From positions 1 through 64,000 of the forward strand of contig DDKB01000013.1 of NCBI GenBank assembly GCA_002339675.1: a DNA stretch of 64,000 bases. Reading direction: 5' to 3'. The notes under the pieces were generated by a model, which saw nothing but the letters and a program-made list of their open reading frames with translations, was not told the origin of the DNA and did not search any database. The translations under genes and the position numbers were made by a program. This DNA comes from Stutzerimonas stutzeri. Its GTDB lineage: Bacteria; Pseudomonadota; Gammaproteobacteria; Pseudomonadales; Pseudomonadaceae. Positions 27,043 through 37,692 of the stretch are shown here, in pieces. Position 1 is the stretch's first letter, and every line of letters begins with the position of its first letter.

Positions 27043-27348
27043 ATGGCTAAGCAGAGCATGAAGAACCGCGAGCTGAAGCGTCAGCAGACGGTTGCCAAGT
27101 ACGCCCAGAAGCGTGCCGCGCTCAAGGCAATCATCGCCAGTCCGGAGTCGACTCCGGAAGCGCGTTGGGAAGCCCAGGTGGCGCTGCAGAAGCAGCCGCG
27201 TGATGCAAGTGCATCACGCCTGCGCAACCGCTGCCGTCTGACCGGTCGCCCGCATGGTGTTTATCGCAAGTTTGGACTTGCGCGTAACATGCTGCGGCAG
27301 GCCGCTATGCGTGGTGACGTTCCGGGTCTGGTCAAGGCCAGCTGGTAA
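27043..27348 (+). CDS. rpsN: 30S ribosomal protein S14, zinc-independent (C-) form
   Basis: S14 completes the 30S head. The 101-aa protein starts AKQSMKNRELKRQQTV and ends RQAAMRGDVPGLVKASW. It lacks the CxxC...CxxC zinc ribbon seen in the shorter paralog, so it is the zinc-independent type. The ATG at 27043 is chosen by conservation. A 185-base gap with hairpins and a promoter separates it from rpsH. Confidence 0.97.
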   Translation: MAKQSMKNRELKRQQTVAKYAQKRAALKAIIASPESTPEARWEAQVALQKQPRDASASRLRNRCRLTGRPHGVYRKFGLARNMLRQAAMRGDVPGLVKASW

Positions 27349-27386
27349 AATAGCGGCCCGGCGTTTGTGCCGGGCGCGCTGTTTTC

Positions 27387-27412
27387 AATCAAGCCCCTTA
27401 TGGGGCTTGATT
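27387..27412 (+). repeat. Perfect 11-bp inverted repeat in the rpsN-rpsH gap
   Basis: AATCAAGCCCC (27387-27397) pairs with GGGGCTTGATT (27402-27412) around TTAT. Its right arm contains the -35 of the promoter that follows. A second stem (GCCCGGC/GCCGGGC, 27356-27375) lies just after rpsN and is followed by a short T run, so the pair may act as a leaky terminator. Confidence 0.8.
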
Positions 27413-27435
27413 CGTTTCTGGACTATCTTTAGAAT
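27407..27435 (+). promoter_or_regulatory. Putative internal promoter upstream of rpsH
   Basis: TTGATT at 27407-27412 and TAGAAT at 27430-27435 are separated by exactly 17 bases, about 100 bases before rpsH. The -35 overlaps a perfect inverted repeat. It would give rpsH-rplF-rplR-rpsE-rpmD-rplO-secY their own transcription start inside the spc operon. Confidence 0.6.
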
Positions 27436-27490
27436 GTCCGGCTCGCCCGAGTCACGCCTTTTGGCGTTGTCTGTTCTTGTCGGCGACACG

Positions 27491-27513
27491 AGCCCTTGCG
27501 GGCTTATTTTTTA
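27491..27513 (+). terminator. Attenuator-like hairpin in the rpsH leader
   Basis: AGCCC/GGGCT around TTGC (27491-27504), followed by TATTTTTT. The stem is only five pairs, so termination would be partial. It lies between the putative internal promoter and the rpsH start, where S8 feedback acts in E. coli. Confidence 0.45.
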
Positions 27514-27533
27514 GTATTAGGAGCCAAGAGCCC

Positions 27534-27926
27534 ATGAGTATGCAGGACCCGTTAGCGGACATGCTAACTCGTATCCGTAATGCCCAGATGGCCGAAAAGT
27601 CCGTCGTAAGCATGCCGTCTTCCACTCTGAAGGTGGCTGTAGCCAACGTTCTTCAAGGTGAAGGCTATATCGCAGGATACAACGTCAGCAGCGACGCCAA
27701 GCCGCAGCTGTCCATCGAGCTTAAGTACTTCGAAGGCCGTCCGGTCATCGAGGAGCTCAAGCGCGTAAGCCGTCCTGGCCTTCGCCAGTACAAATCCGTT
27801 GATCAGTTGCCGAAGGTTCGCGGCGGTCTGGGTGTTTCGATCGTATCCACCAACAAAGGTGTGATGACTGATCGGGCTGCTCGCGCTGCTGGCGTTGGCG
27901 GCGAAGTGCTCTGCACAGTGTTCTAA
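27534..27926 (+). CDS. rpsH: 30S ribosomal protein S8
   Basis: S8 is a central 30S assembly protein and the spc operon repressor in E. coli. The 130-aa protein starts SMQDPLADMLTRIRNAQ at 27534 behind TAGGAGCC, and ends with GVMTDRAARAAGVGGEVLC. A longer in-frame start upstream runs through the attenuator hairpin and is unlikely. Confidence 0.97.
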   Translation: MSMQDPLADMLTRIRNAQMAEKSVVSMPSSTLKVAVANVLQGEGYIAGYNVSSDAKPQLSIELKYFEGRPVIEELKRVSRPGLRQYKSVDQLPKVRGGLGVSIVSTNKGVMTDRAARAAGVGGEVLCTVF

Positions 27927-27938
27927 GGGGGGATAAGC

Positions 27939-28472
27939 ATGTCTCGCGTTGCTAAGAACCCCGTCAAGCTGCCCGCCGGTGTTGAATTCAACATGTCTGG
28001 TCAGCGGCTTTCGGTGAAGGGTGCCAAGGGCTCCCTCGAACTGTATGTGCACTCGTCCGTGGAGGTCATTCACGAGGCTGGTGAGCTCCGTTTTGCTGCA
28101 CGTAATGGTGATCAGCAGAACCGTGCCATGGCCGGTACCACCCGTGCGCTGGTTAACAACATGGTGATCGGCGTTAGCCAGGGCTTCGAGCGTAAGCTCC
28201 AGCTGGTTGGTGTTGGTTACAAGGCGCAAGCCAAAGGTCAAGTGCTGTCCCTGGCTCTCGGCTTCTCGCATCCGGTGGAATATGAACTGCCGCAAGGCGT
28301 TACCGCTGAGACCCCCAGCCAGACCGATATCCTGATCAAGGGTGTCGATAAGCAACTGGTCGGTCAGGTGGCTGCTGAAATCCGTGATTTCCGCCGTCCG
28401 GAGCCTTACAAGGGCAAAGGCGTGCGTTACTCGGACGAAGTGGTCCGTCGTAAAGAAGCTAAGAAGAAGTAG
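27939..28472 (+). CDS. rplF: 50S ribosomal protein L6
   Basis: L6 lies near the sarcin-ricin loop. The 177-aa protein has two similar alpha/beta domains; it starts SRVAKNPVKLPAGVEF and contains the C-terminal signature PEPYKGKGVRYSDEVV. It is followed by rplR after 10 bases. Confidence 0.97.
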   Translation: MSRVAKNPVKLPAGVEFNMSGQRLSVKGAKGSLELYVHSSVEVIHEAGELRFAARNGDQQNRAMAGTTRALVNNMVIGVSQGFERKLQLVGVGYKAQAKGQVLSLALGFSHPVEYELPQGVTAETPSQTDILIKGVDKQLVGQVAAEIRDFRRPEPYKGKGVRYSDEVVRRKEAKKK

Positions 28473-28482
28473 GGCATAGCAA

Positions 28483-28833
28483 ATGAGCGTAAAGAAAGTT
28501 ACTCGTCTGCGTCGCGCTCGCAAGGCACGCCTGAAGATGCGCGAGCTGGAAACCGTACGCCTTTGTGTGTACCGCTCTTCCCAGCACATCTACGCCCAGG
28601 TCCTTTCGGCCGACGGCGGCAAGGTCCTGGCCAGTGCCTCGACTCTGGACAAAGAACTGCGCGGCGGGGCCACTGGCAACGTCGACGCTGCCAAGAAAGT
28701 TGGTCAGCTGGTCGCTGAGCGCGCTAAGGCCGCAGGTGTCACCCAGGTGGCGTTCGACCGTTCTGGCTTCAAGTACCACGGTCGTGTCAAGGCACTGGCT
28801 GATGCTGCTCGTGAAGGCGGGCTGGAGTTCTAA
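28483..28833 (+). CDS. rplR: 50S ribosomal protein L18
   Basis: L18 binds 5S rRNA. The 116-aa protein begins with a basic stretch (VTRLRRARKARLKMRE) and has VYRSSQHIYAQVLSADG and the C-terminal FDRSGFKYHGRVKALAD. rpsE starts three bases after its stop. Confidence 0.97.
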   Translation: MSVKKVTRLRRARKARLKMRELETVRLCVYRSSQHIYAQVLSADGGKVLASASTLDKELRGGATGNVDAAKKVGQLVAERAKAAGVTQVAFDRSGFKYHGRVKALADAAREGGLEF

Positions 28834-28836
28834 GTT

Positions 28837-29337
28837 ATGGCATATAACGAGCAAAAGCGCGACGAAGGCTACATTGAGAAGCTGGTTCAAGTTAACCGCG
28901 TCGCCAAAACAGTAAAGGGTGGTCGTATCTTCACCTTCACCGCGTTGACCGTGGTGGGTGACGGCAAGGGCCGCGTCGGTTTCGGGCGTGGCAAGTCCCG
29001 CGAAGTCCCGGCTGCTATTCAGAAGGCCATGGAGGCGGCTCGCCGCAACATGATCCAAGTCGATCTGAACGGCACCACCTTGCAGTACGCCACTAAGGCT
29101 GCGCATGGCGCCTCTAAGGTGTACATGCAACCTGCTTCCGACGGTACCGGTGTCATCGCCGGTGGCGCAATGCGCGCCATCCTGGAAGTGGCTGGTGTGC
29201 AGAACGTCCTGGCTAAGTGCTACGGCTCGACCAATCCGGTGAACGTGGTTCACGCCACTTTCAAGGGATTGAAGGCCATGCAATCGCCGGAGTCGATCGC
29301 TGCAAAGCGCGGCAAGAGCGTTGAGGAGATTTCTTGA
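28837..29337 (+). CDS. rpsE: 30S ribosomal protein S5
   Basis: S5 contributes to decoding accuracy and mRNA unwinding. The 166-aa protein contains VNRVAKTVKGGRIFTFTAL and the spectinomycin-associated loop GRVGFGRGKSREVP; KVYMQPASDGTGVIAGGAMR is the C-terminal motif. The stop overlaps the region of the rpmD start by a couple of bases. Confidence 0.97.
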   Translation: MAYNEQKRDEGYIEKLVQVNRVAKTVKGGRIFTFTALTVVGDGKGRVGFGRGKSREVPAAIQKAMEAARRNMIQVDLNGTTLQYATKAAHGASKVYMQPASDGTGVIAGGAMRAILEVAGVQNVLAKCYGSTNPVNVVHATFKGLKAMQSPESIAAKRGKSVEEIS

Positions 29338-29339
29338 TC

Positions 29340-29519
29340 ATGGCTAACACCGTCAAGGTCACGCTGATCAAAAGCGTCAGCGGTCGTATTCCCAATCACA
29401 AGCTGTGCGTCAAGGGTCTCGGCCTGCGTCGTATTGGTCACACCGTCGAAGTTCAGGACACTCCTGAGAATCGCGGCATGATCAACAAGGCTTATTACAT
29501 GCTCCGTGTGGAGGGCTAA
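29340..29519 (+). CDS. rpmD: 50S ribosomal protein L30
   Basis: The 59-aa sequence ANTVKVTLIKSVSGR... contains CVKGLGLRRIGHTVEVQDTP, the L30 signature. The ATG at 29340 gives the conserved start; an ATG two codons upstream overlaps rpsE. It precedes rplO by three bases. Confidence 0.96.
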   Translation: MANTVKVTLIKSVSGRIPNHKLCVKGLGLRRIGHTVEVQDTPENRGMINKAYYMLRVEG

Positions 29520-29522
29520 GCC

Positions 29523-29957
29523 ATGCAACTGAACGATCTGCGTTCTGCGCCAGGTGCCCGTCGCGAAAAGCTGCGTCCGGGTCGTGGTATCGGTAGCGGT
29601 CTGGGCAAGACCGGTGGCCGTGGTCACAAGGGTCAGACTTCCCGCTCCGGCGGTAAGATCGCTCCCGGTTTCGAAGGCGGCCAGCAGCCGTTGCACCGTC
29701 GTCTGCCGAAATTCGGTTTCGTTTCGCTGAAGGCCATGGATCGCGCAGAAGTGCGCACGTCCGAACTGGCCAAGGTGGAAGGCGATATCGTTTCCGTGCA
29801 GAGCCTCAAGGATGCCAACGTCATCAACCAGAACGTGCAGCGGGTGAAAGTCATGCTGTCCGGCGAGGTTGGTCGTGCGGTAACCCTCAAGGGGATCGCC
29901 GCCACCAAGGGTGCGCGTGCGGCTATCGAAGCAGCTGGCGGCAAGTTCGAGGAATAA
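29523..29957 (+). CDS. rplO: 50S ribosomal protein L15
   Basis: L15 is a late assembly protein with a long basic N-terminal tail. The 144-aa protein contains LRPGRGIGSGLGKTGGRGHK and FEGGQQPLHRRLPKFGF. secY begins on the base right after its stop. Confidence 0.97.
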   Translation: MQLNDLRSAPGARREKLRPGRGIGSGLGKTGGRGHKGQTSRSGGKIAPGFEGGQQPLHRRLPKFGFVSLKAMDRAEVRTSELAKVEGDIVSVQSLKDANVINQNVQRVKVMLSGEVGRAVTLKGIAATKGARAAIEAAGGKFEE

Positions 29958-31286
29958 ATGGCTAAGCAAGGTGCTCTCTCCGCGCTGAATAATGGCGGGC
30001 TGTCTGAACTGTGGGCTCGACTGCGTTTTCTGCTGATGGCGATCATCGTCTATCGCGTGGGCGCACACATCCCGGTGCCGGGTATCAATCCCGACAGGTT
30101 GGCCGAGCTGTTCCGTCAGAACGAAGGGACCATCCTTAGCCTGTTCAACATGTTTTCCGGTGGCGCGCTCGAGCGCATGAGCATCTTCGCGCTGGGGATC
30201 ATGCCGTACATTTCGGCATCGATCATCATGCAGCTGATGACGGCGGTGAGTCCGCAGCTGGAGCAGTTGAAGAAGGAGGGTGAGGCCGGGCGCCGTAAGA
30301 TCAGCCAGTACACGCGTTACGGAGCTTTGCTCCTCGCGCTGGTGCAGGCGATCGGCATGTCGGTCGGTCTCGCGGGTCAGGGCGTCGCGTTCAGTACGGA
30401 CTTCGGTTTCTACTTCGTCGCGGTGACCACCTTCGTCGCGGGTGCGATGTTCATGATGTGGCTGGGCGAGCAGATCACCGAGCGGGGTGTCGGTAACGGC
30501 ATCTCCATGTTGATTTTCGCCGGCATCGTGGCGGGGATTCCCCGCGCGCTGGGTCAGTCGTTCGAGTCCGCGCGTCAGGGTGATGTCAACATCATTGCGC
30601 TGCTGGCGGTGGGCCTGCTCGCGGTCGCCATCATCGGCTTCGTGGTGTTCATCGAGCGTGGTCAGCGGCGTATCGCCGTGCACTACGCCAAGCGTCAGCA
30701 GGGCCGCAAGGTCTTTGCTGCTCAGACCAGCCATCTGCCGCTGAAGGTGAATATGGCGGGCGTGATCCCGGCGATCTTCGCCAGCAGCATCCTGTTGTTC
30801 CCGGCCTCGCTCGGCCAGTGGTTCGGGCAGTCGGAAAACATGGGTTGGCTGGCGGACATCTCGCAGGCTATCGCTCCTGGTCAGCCGTTGAACATTCTGT
30901 TGTTCAGCGCCGGCATCGTCTTCTTCTGCTTCTTCTACACGGCTCTGATGTTCAATCCGAAGGACGTCGCGGAAAACCTGAAGAAGTCCGGCGCGTTTAT
31001 CCCGGGGATTCGTCCTGGCGAGCAGTCGGCACGCTATATCGATGGTGTGCTGACTCGCCTGACCATGTTCGGCGCCCTGTACATGACGGCCGTGTGCCTG
31101 TTGCCGCAGTTCCTTGTGGTGGCAGCAAACGTTCCGTTCTACCTTGGCGGGACCTCGCTGCTGATCGTGGTGGTGGTAGTGATGGACTTCATGTCGCAAG
31201 TCCAGTCGCACCTCATGTCGCATCAGTACGATTCCCTGATGAAGAAAGCCAACCTGAAGGGCTATGGCAGCGGAATGCTCCGCTGA
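29958..31286 (+). CDS. secY: Preprotein translocase subunit SecY
   Basis: SecY is the channel subunit of the Sec translocon. The 442-aa protein has ten predicted membrane helices, the plug region near residues 60-70, and conserved blocks HIPVPGI, YISASIIMQLM, GNGISMLIF, KVNMAGVIPAIFASS and GIRPGEQSA. It sits directly after rplO, the normal spc operon end, with rpmJ following. Confidence 0.98.
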   Translation: MAKQGALSALNNGGLSELWARLRFLLMAIIVYRVGAHIPVPGINPDRLAELFRQNEGTILSLFNMFSGGALERMSIFALGIMPYISASIIMQLMTAVSPQLEQLKKEGEAGRRKISQYTRYGALLLALVQAIGMSVGLAGQGVAFSTDFGFYFVAVTTFVAGAMFMMWLGEQITERGVGNGISMLIFAGIVAGIPRALGQSFESARQGDVNIIALLAVGLLAVAIIGFVVFIERGQRRIAVHYAKRQQGRKVFAAQTSHLPLKVNMAGVIPAIFASSILLFPASLGQWFGQSENMGWLADISQAIAPGQPLNILLFSAGIVFFCFFYTALMFNPKDVAENLKKSGAFIPGIRPGEQSARYIDGVLTRLTMFGALYMTAVCLLPQFLVVAANVPFYLGGTSLLIVVVVVMDFMSQVQSHLMSHQYDSLMKKANLKGYGSGMLR

Positions 31287-31317
31287 TCGGCGGCCCGTAA
31301 GGTTCCAGGAGTTGGTC

Positions 31318-31434
31318 ATGAAAGTTCGTGCATCGGTCAAAAAGCTGTGCCGCAACTGCAAGATCGTCCGTCGCGAAGGCGTCGTTCGGGTGATCTGCAG
31401 CGCAGAACCGCGTCACAAACAGCGCCAAGGCTGA
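31318..31434 (+). CDS. rpmJ: 50S ribosomal protein L36 (zinc-binding form)
   Basis: A 38-aa protein translated from the ATG at 31318: it begins KVRASVKKLCRNCKIVRREG and carries the zinc ligands C11, C14, C27 and H32. The Cys-containing form is the type used in zinc-replete cells. A GGTTCCAGGAG ribosome-binding site precedes it. It lies between secY and the alpha operon. Confidence 0.96.
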   Translation: MKVRASVKKLCRNCKIVRREGVVRVICSAEPRHKQRQG

Positions 31435-31453
31435 TTGTGAGCTAAGGCTCGAG

Positions 31454-31477
31454 CCCGGCAGCTAGTGCGCTGCCGGG
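31454..31477 (+). terminator. Hairpin terminator after rpmJ
   Basis: CCCGGCAGC (31454-31462) pairs with GCTGCCGGG (31469-31477) around TAGTGC; a T-rich but broken run (TTGATTATTTGTT) follows. It marks the end of the spc operon, though the imperfect T run may allow some read-through. Confidence 0.65.
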
Positions 31478-31506
31478 TTGATTATTTGTTATTACAGCGT
31501 TAGTAT
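31478..31506 (+). promoter_or_regulatory. Putative alpha operon promoter (upstream of rpsM)
   Basis: TTGATT (31478-31483), a 17-base spacer and TAGTAT (31501-31506) lie about 60 bases before rpsM. The -35 starts right after the rpmJ terminator stem. Confidence 0.6.
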
Positions 31507-31565
31507 CTCGCGCCCTTTTCTTGGCTTCCGGGGCGTTGGGTAGCTGTCAATTGGAGTTTCACTGA

Positions 31566-31922
31566 ATGGCCCGTATTGCAGGCGTAAACATTCCGGATAA
31601 CAAGCACACTGTTATCTCGCTGACCTACATCTATGGTGTCGGTCGCACCCGTGCGCAGACCATCTGCGCTGCTACCGGTGTCAATCCGGCAGCTAAAATC
31701 AAGGATCTTTCCGACGAGCAGGTCGAACTGCTTCGCGGCGAAGTGGCCAAGTTCATCGTTGAGGGTGACCTGCGTCGCGAAGTCAACATGAAGATCAAGC
31801 GCTTGATGGACCTGGGTTGCTACCGCGGCCTGCGTCATCGTCGTGGTCTGCCGGTTCGCGGTCAGCGCACCAAGACCAACGCTCGCACCCGCAAGGGTCC
31901 GCGTAAGCCGATCCGCAAGTAA
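31566..31922 (+). CDS. rpsM: 30S ribosomal protein S13
   Basis: S13 bridges the 30S head to the 50S subunit. The 118-aa protein starts ARIAGVNIPDNKHTVISL and ends with the basic tail GQRTKTNARTRKGPRKPIRK. It is the first gene of the alpha operon; in E. coli S4 represses from a leader pseudoknot at this place, which I did not resolve here. Confidence 0.98.
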   Translation: MARIAGVNIPDNKHTVISLTYIYGVGRTRAQTICAATGVNPAAKIKDLSDEQVELLRGEVAKFIVEGDLRREVNMKIKRLMDLGCYRGLRHRRGLPVRGQRTKTNARTRKGPRKPIRK

Positions 31923-31952
31923 TCGCGTTAGCGCATCGACAGGAATCTAATC

Positions 31953-32342
31953 ATGGCAAAACCTGCTGCTCGTCCTCGTAAGAAAGTCAAAAAGACGGTG
32001 GTTGATGGCATCGCCCATATCCACGCGTCTTTCAACAACACCATCATCACTATCACCGACCGTCAGGGCAACGCATTGTCCTGGGCTACCTCGGGCGGTT
32101 CCGGATTCCGCGGTTCGCGCAAGAGCACCCCGTTCGCTGCCCAGGTGGCTGCCGAGCGCGCCGGGCAGGCGGCTCTGGAGTACGGTCTGAAGAACCTTGA
32201 TGTCAACGTCAAGGGTCCAGGCCCGGGTCGTGAGTCTGCAGTCCGTGCGTTGAACGGCTGTGGTTATAAAATCGCCAGCATCACCGACGTGACGCCTATC
32301 CCGCACAACGGGTGCCGTCCGCCGAAGAAGCGTCGCGTGTAA
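31953..32342 (+). CDS. rpsK: 30S ribosomal protein S11
   Basis: S11 lies in the 30S platform. The 129-aa protein contains GIAHIHASFNNTIITITDRQ, GSGFRGSRKSTPFAAQ and the C-terminal PIPHNGCRPPKKRRV. It follows rpsM after 30 bases and precedes rpsD by 17 bases. Confidence 0.98.
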   Translation: MAKPAARPRKKVKKTVVDGIAHIHASFNNTIITITDRQGNALSWATSGGSGFRGSRKSTPFAAQVAAERAGQAALEYGLKNLDVNVKGPGPGRESAVRALNGCGYKIASITDVTPIPHNGCRPPKKRRV

Positions 32343-32359
32343 TCAGGAGACAGTGAGAA

Positions 32360-32980
32360 ATGGCTCGTTATATTGGTCCCAAGTGCAAACTGTCTCGTCG
32401 TGAAGGCACCGATCTCTTCTTGAAGAGTGGTGTACGCGCGCTCGAATCGAAGTGCAACATCGAAACCCCACCGGGTGTTCATGGTCAGCGCCGTGGTCGT
32501 TTGTCTGACTACGGTACCCAGCTGCGTGAAAAGCAAAAAGTCCGCCGTATCTATGGCGTGCTCGAGCGTCAGTTCAGCGGCTATTACAAAGAAGCGGCCA
32601 GCCGCAAGGGCGCTACCGGCGAGAACCTGCTGCAGCTGCTTGAATGCCGTCTGGATAACGTGGTTTACCGCATGGGCTTCGGCTCTACGCGTGCCGAATC
32701 GCGCCAGTTGGTTTCCCACAAGGCCATCAGCGTCAACGGCAAGACCGTTAACGTGCCGTCCTTCCAGGTGAAGGCGGGTGATGTCGTGGCCGTGCGTGAG
32801 AAGTGCCGTAATCAGCTGCGTATCGCCCAGGCCCTCGAACTGTGTGCACAGCGCGGTCGCGTTGAGTGGGTCGAAGTAGATGCCGACAAGAAATCCGGCG
32901 TTTTCAAGAGTGTTCCGGCTCGCAGTGATCTGTCCGCCGACATCAACGAAAACCTGATTGTCGAGCTCTACTCCAAGTAA
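32360..32980 (+). CDS. rpsD: 30S ribosomal protein S4
   Basis: S4 initiates 30S body assembly and represses the alpha operon in E. coli. The 206-aa protein starts ARYIGPKCKLSRREGTDLF and contains the S4-type RNA-binding domain (LDNVVYRMGFGSTRAESRQL). It is followed 22 bases later by rpoA. Confidence 0.98.
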   Translation: MARYIGPKCKLSRREGTDLFLKSGVRALESKCNIETPPGVHGQRRGRLSDYGTQLREKQKVRRIYGVLERQFSGYYKEAASRKGATGENLLQLLECRLDNVVYRMGFGSTRAESRQLVSHKAISVNGKTVNVPSFQVKAGDVVAVREKCRNQLRIAQALELCAQRGRVEWVEVDADKKSGVFKSVPARSDLSADINENLIVELYSK

Positions 32981-33002
32981 GGGCTAGAAAATAGGTGTAT
33001 CC

Positions 33003-34004
33003 ATGCAGATTTCGGTAAATGAGTTCCTGACCCCCCGCCATATCGATGTGCAGGTGGTCAGTCCGACCCGCGCCAAGATCACGCTCGAGCCCCTCGAGCG
33101 TGGTTTCGGCCATACCCTGGGCAACGCGCTGCGTCGTATTCTGTTGTCCTCCATGCCGGGCTGCGCCGTAGTCGAGGCTGAGATCGACGGTGTGCTCCAC
33201 GAGTACAGCGCTATCGAGGGCGTGCAGGAAGATGTCATCGAAATCCTGCTGAACCTCAAAGGTATCGCCATCAAGCTGCACGGCCGTGATGAAGTGACCT
33301 TGAGCCTGGTGAAGAAGGGCGCGGGCGCTGTTACCGCTGCCGATATCCAGCTGGATCACGATGTCGAAATCGTCAATGGCGATCACCTGATCGCCAACCT
33401 GGCGGCCAATGGTTCGATCAACATGAAGCTGAAGGTCGCTCGCGGCCGTGGCTACGAGCCGGCTGACGCTCGTCAGAGCGATGAGGACGAAAGCCGGAGC
33501 ATCGGCCGTCTTCAGCTCGACGCTACGTTCAGCCCGGTTCGCCGTGTTGCTTATGTGGTCGAGAACGCTCGCGTCGAGCAGCGTACGAACCTGGACAAGC
33601 TGGTCATCGATCTGGAAACCAACGGAACACTGGATCCTGAAGAAGCGATCCGTCGTGCCGCCACCATCCTGCAGCAGCAGTTGGCTGCGTTCGTCGACCT
33701 CAAGGGCGACAGCGAGCCGGTTGTCGTCGAGCAGGAAGACGAGATCGATCCGATCCTGTTGCGTCCGGTTGACGACCTGGAGCTGACCGTACGTTCGGCC
33801 AACTGCCTCAAGGCAGAGAACATCTACTACATCGGTGACCTGATCCAGCGCACCGAAGTGGAGTTGTTGAAAACGCCGAACCTGGGCAAGAAGTCTCTGA
33901 CCGAAATCAAAGACGTTCTGGCTTCCCGTGGTCTGTCCCTTGGCATGCGTCTCGACAATTGGCCGCCGGCTAGTCTCAAGAAGGACGACAAGGCTACGGC
34001 CTGA
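33003..34004 (+). CDS. rpoA: DNA-directed RNA polymerase subunit alpha
   Basis: Alpha dimerises to nucleate RNA polymerase, and its C-terminal domain contacts UP elements and activators. The 333-aa protein has the N-terminal assembly domain with LERGFGHTLGNALRRILLSS and the C-terminal domain from about residue 250 (LELTVRSANCLKAENIYYIG) including the 265-type arginine region RSANCLK. It is followed by rplQ. Confidence 0.98.
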   Translation: MQISVNEFLTPRHIDVQVVSPTRAKITLEPLERGFGHTLGNALRRILLSSMPGCAVVEAEIDGVLHEYSAIEGVQEDVIEILLNLKGIAIKLHGRDEVTLSLVKKGAGAVTAADIQLDHDVEIVNGDHLIANLAANGSINMKLKVARGRGYEPADARQSDEDESRSIGRLQLDATFSPVRRVAYVVENARVEQRTNLDKLVIDLETNGTLDPEEAIRRAATILQQQLAAFVDLKGDSEPVVVEQEDEIDPILLRPVDDLELTVRSANCLKAENIYYIGDLIQRTEVELLKTPNLGKKSLTEIKDVLASRGLSLGMRLDNWPPASLKKDDKATA

Positions 34005-34049
34005 TCGCCCATAGTCACCGAACTGATCGTTTGGTAAGGAATTTCAATC

Positions 34050-34436
34050 ATGCGTCATCGTAAAAGTGGCCGTCATCTCAGCCGCACAAGCGCTCACCGC
34101 AAGGCCATGTTCCAGAACATGGCGGTGTCGCTGTTCGAGCACGAACTGATCAAAACGACTCTGCCCAAGGCCAAGGAATTGCGCCGTGTTGCCGAGCCGC
34201 TGATCACTCTGGCGAAGGAAGACAGCGTTGCCAACCGTCGCCTGGCTTTCGACCGTACTCGTTCGAAGGCCATCGTCGGTAAGCTGTTCAACGACCTTGG
34301 TCCGCGTTATGCCACCCGTCAGGGCGGTTACCTGCGTATCCTCAAGTGCGGTTTCCGCGCTGGCGACAACGCGCCGATGGCCTACGTCGAGCTGGTTGAC
34401 CGTCCGGTTACCGGTGAAGTCGAGGCCGCCGAGTAA
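34050..34436 (+). CDS. rplQ: 50S ribosomal protein L17
   Basis: L17 sits close to the tunnel exit. The 128-aa protein starts RHRKSGRHLSRTSAHRKAMF and contains TTLPKAKELRRVAEPLITLA. It is the last gene of the ribosomal superlocus; a strong terminator follows. Confidence 0.98.
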   Translation: MRHRKSGRHLSRTSAHRKAMFQNMAVSLFEHELIKTTLPKAKELRRVAEPLITLAKEDSVANRRLAFDRTRSKAIVGKLFNDLGPRYATRQGGYLRILKCGFRAGDNAPMAYVELVDRPVTGEVEAAE

Positions 34437-34454
34437 GCCACGTGCTTGCTTGAG

Positions 34455-34483
34455 AAAAAACCGGGCATTGCCCGGTTTTTTTT
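34455..34483 (+). terminator. Strong bidirectional terminator after rplQ
   Basis: A6 followed by CCGGG (34455-34465) pairs with CCCGG and eight T (34471-34483). Because both an A run and a T run flank the stem, it can also stop transcription coming from uvrA on the - strand. Confidence 0.92.
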
Positions 34484-34638
34484 GCGCCTGAGTTAAGGGG
34501 GCAGGCGTCATTCCTTGCGGGGTGGTTGGGGCCATCAAAGCTGACCTCGATGACCTTGCATGTCTGCCGCATCGCGAGTGGTTGCTGCTTGCGTGGATCA
34601 GCAGGGGCAGGGAGGCGCTGCTGGCCTGCTGCCGGTGC

Positions 34639-34664
34639 GCCGCGCGCCCGCGGTGGCGCGCGGC
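34639..34664. repeat. Perfect 10-bp GC hairpin in the rplQ-uvrA gap
   Basis: GCCGCGCGCC (34639-34648) pairs with GGCGCGCGGC (34655-34664) around CGCGGT. It lies 60 bases beyond the uvrA stop on the - strand. No T run follows in either direction. The rest of the 240-base gap shows no supportable gene. Confidence 0.6.
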
Positions 34665-34723
34665 ACCCGGGTTGGGCAAGGGCCGCGCTGTCCCGCGCGG
34701 AGCGATGCGTCGCTTGGGCCGCC

Positions 34724-37561
<2,838 letters not shown>

Positions 37562-37692
37562 AGCAGCCTCGCGTGGCGGGCGGAAACCCGAAATTATACG
37601 GCCAGGGGTATTGGTGCGGCAAAGTGGCCAGCCTGTGCCGGGCCGGGGATGGCTGTTAGAATCGCCCCCGGTTCACTCAAGCGAGACCCCAA

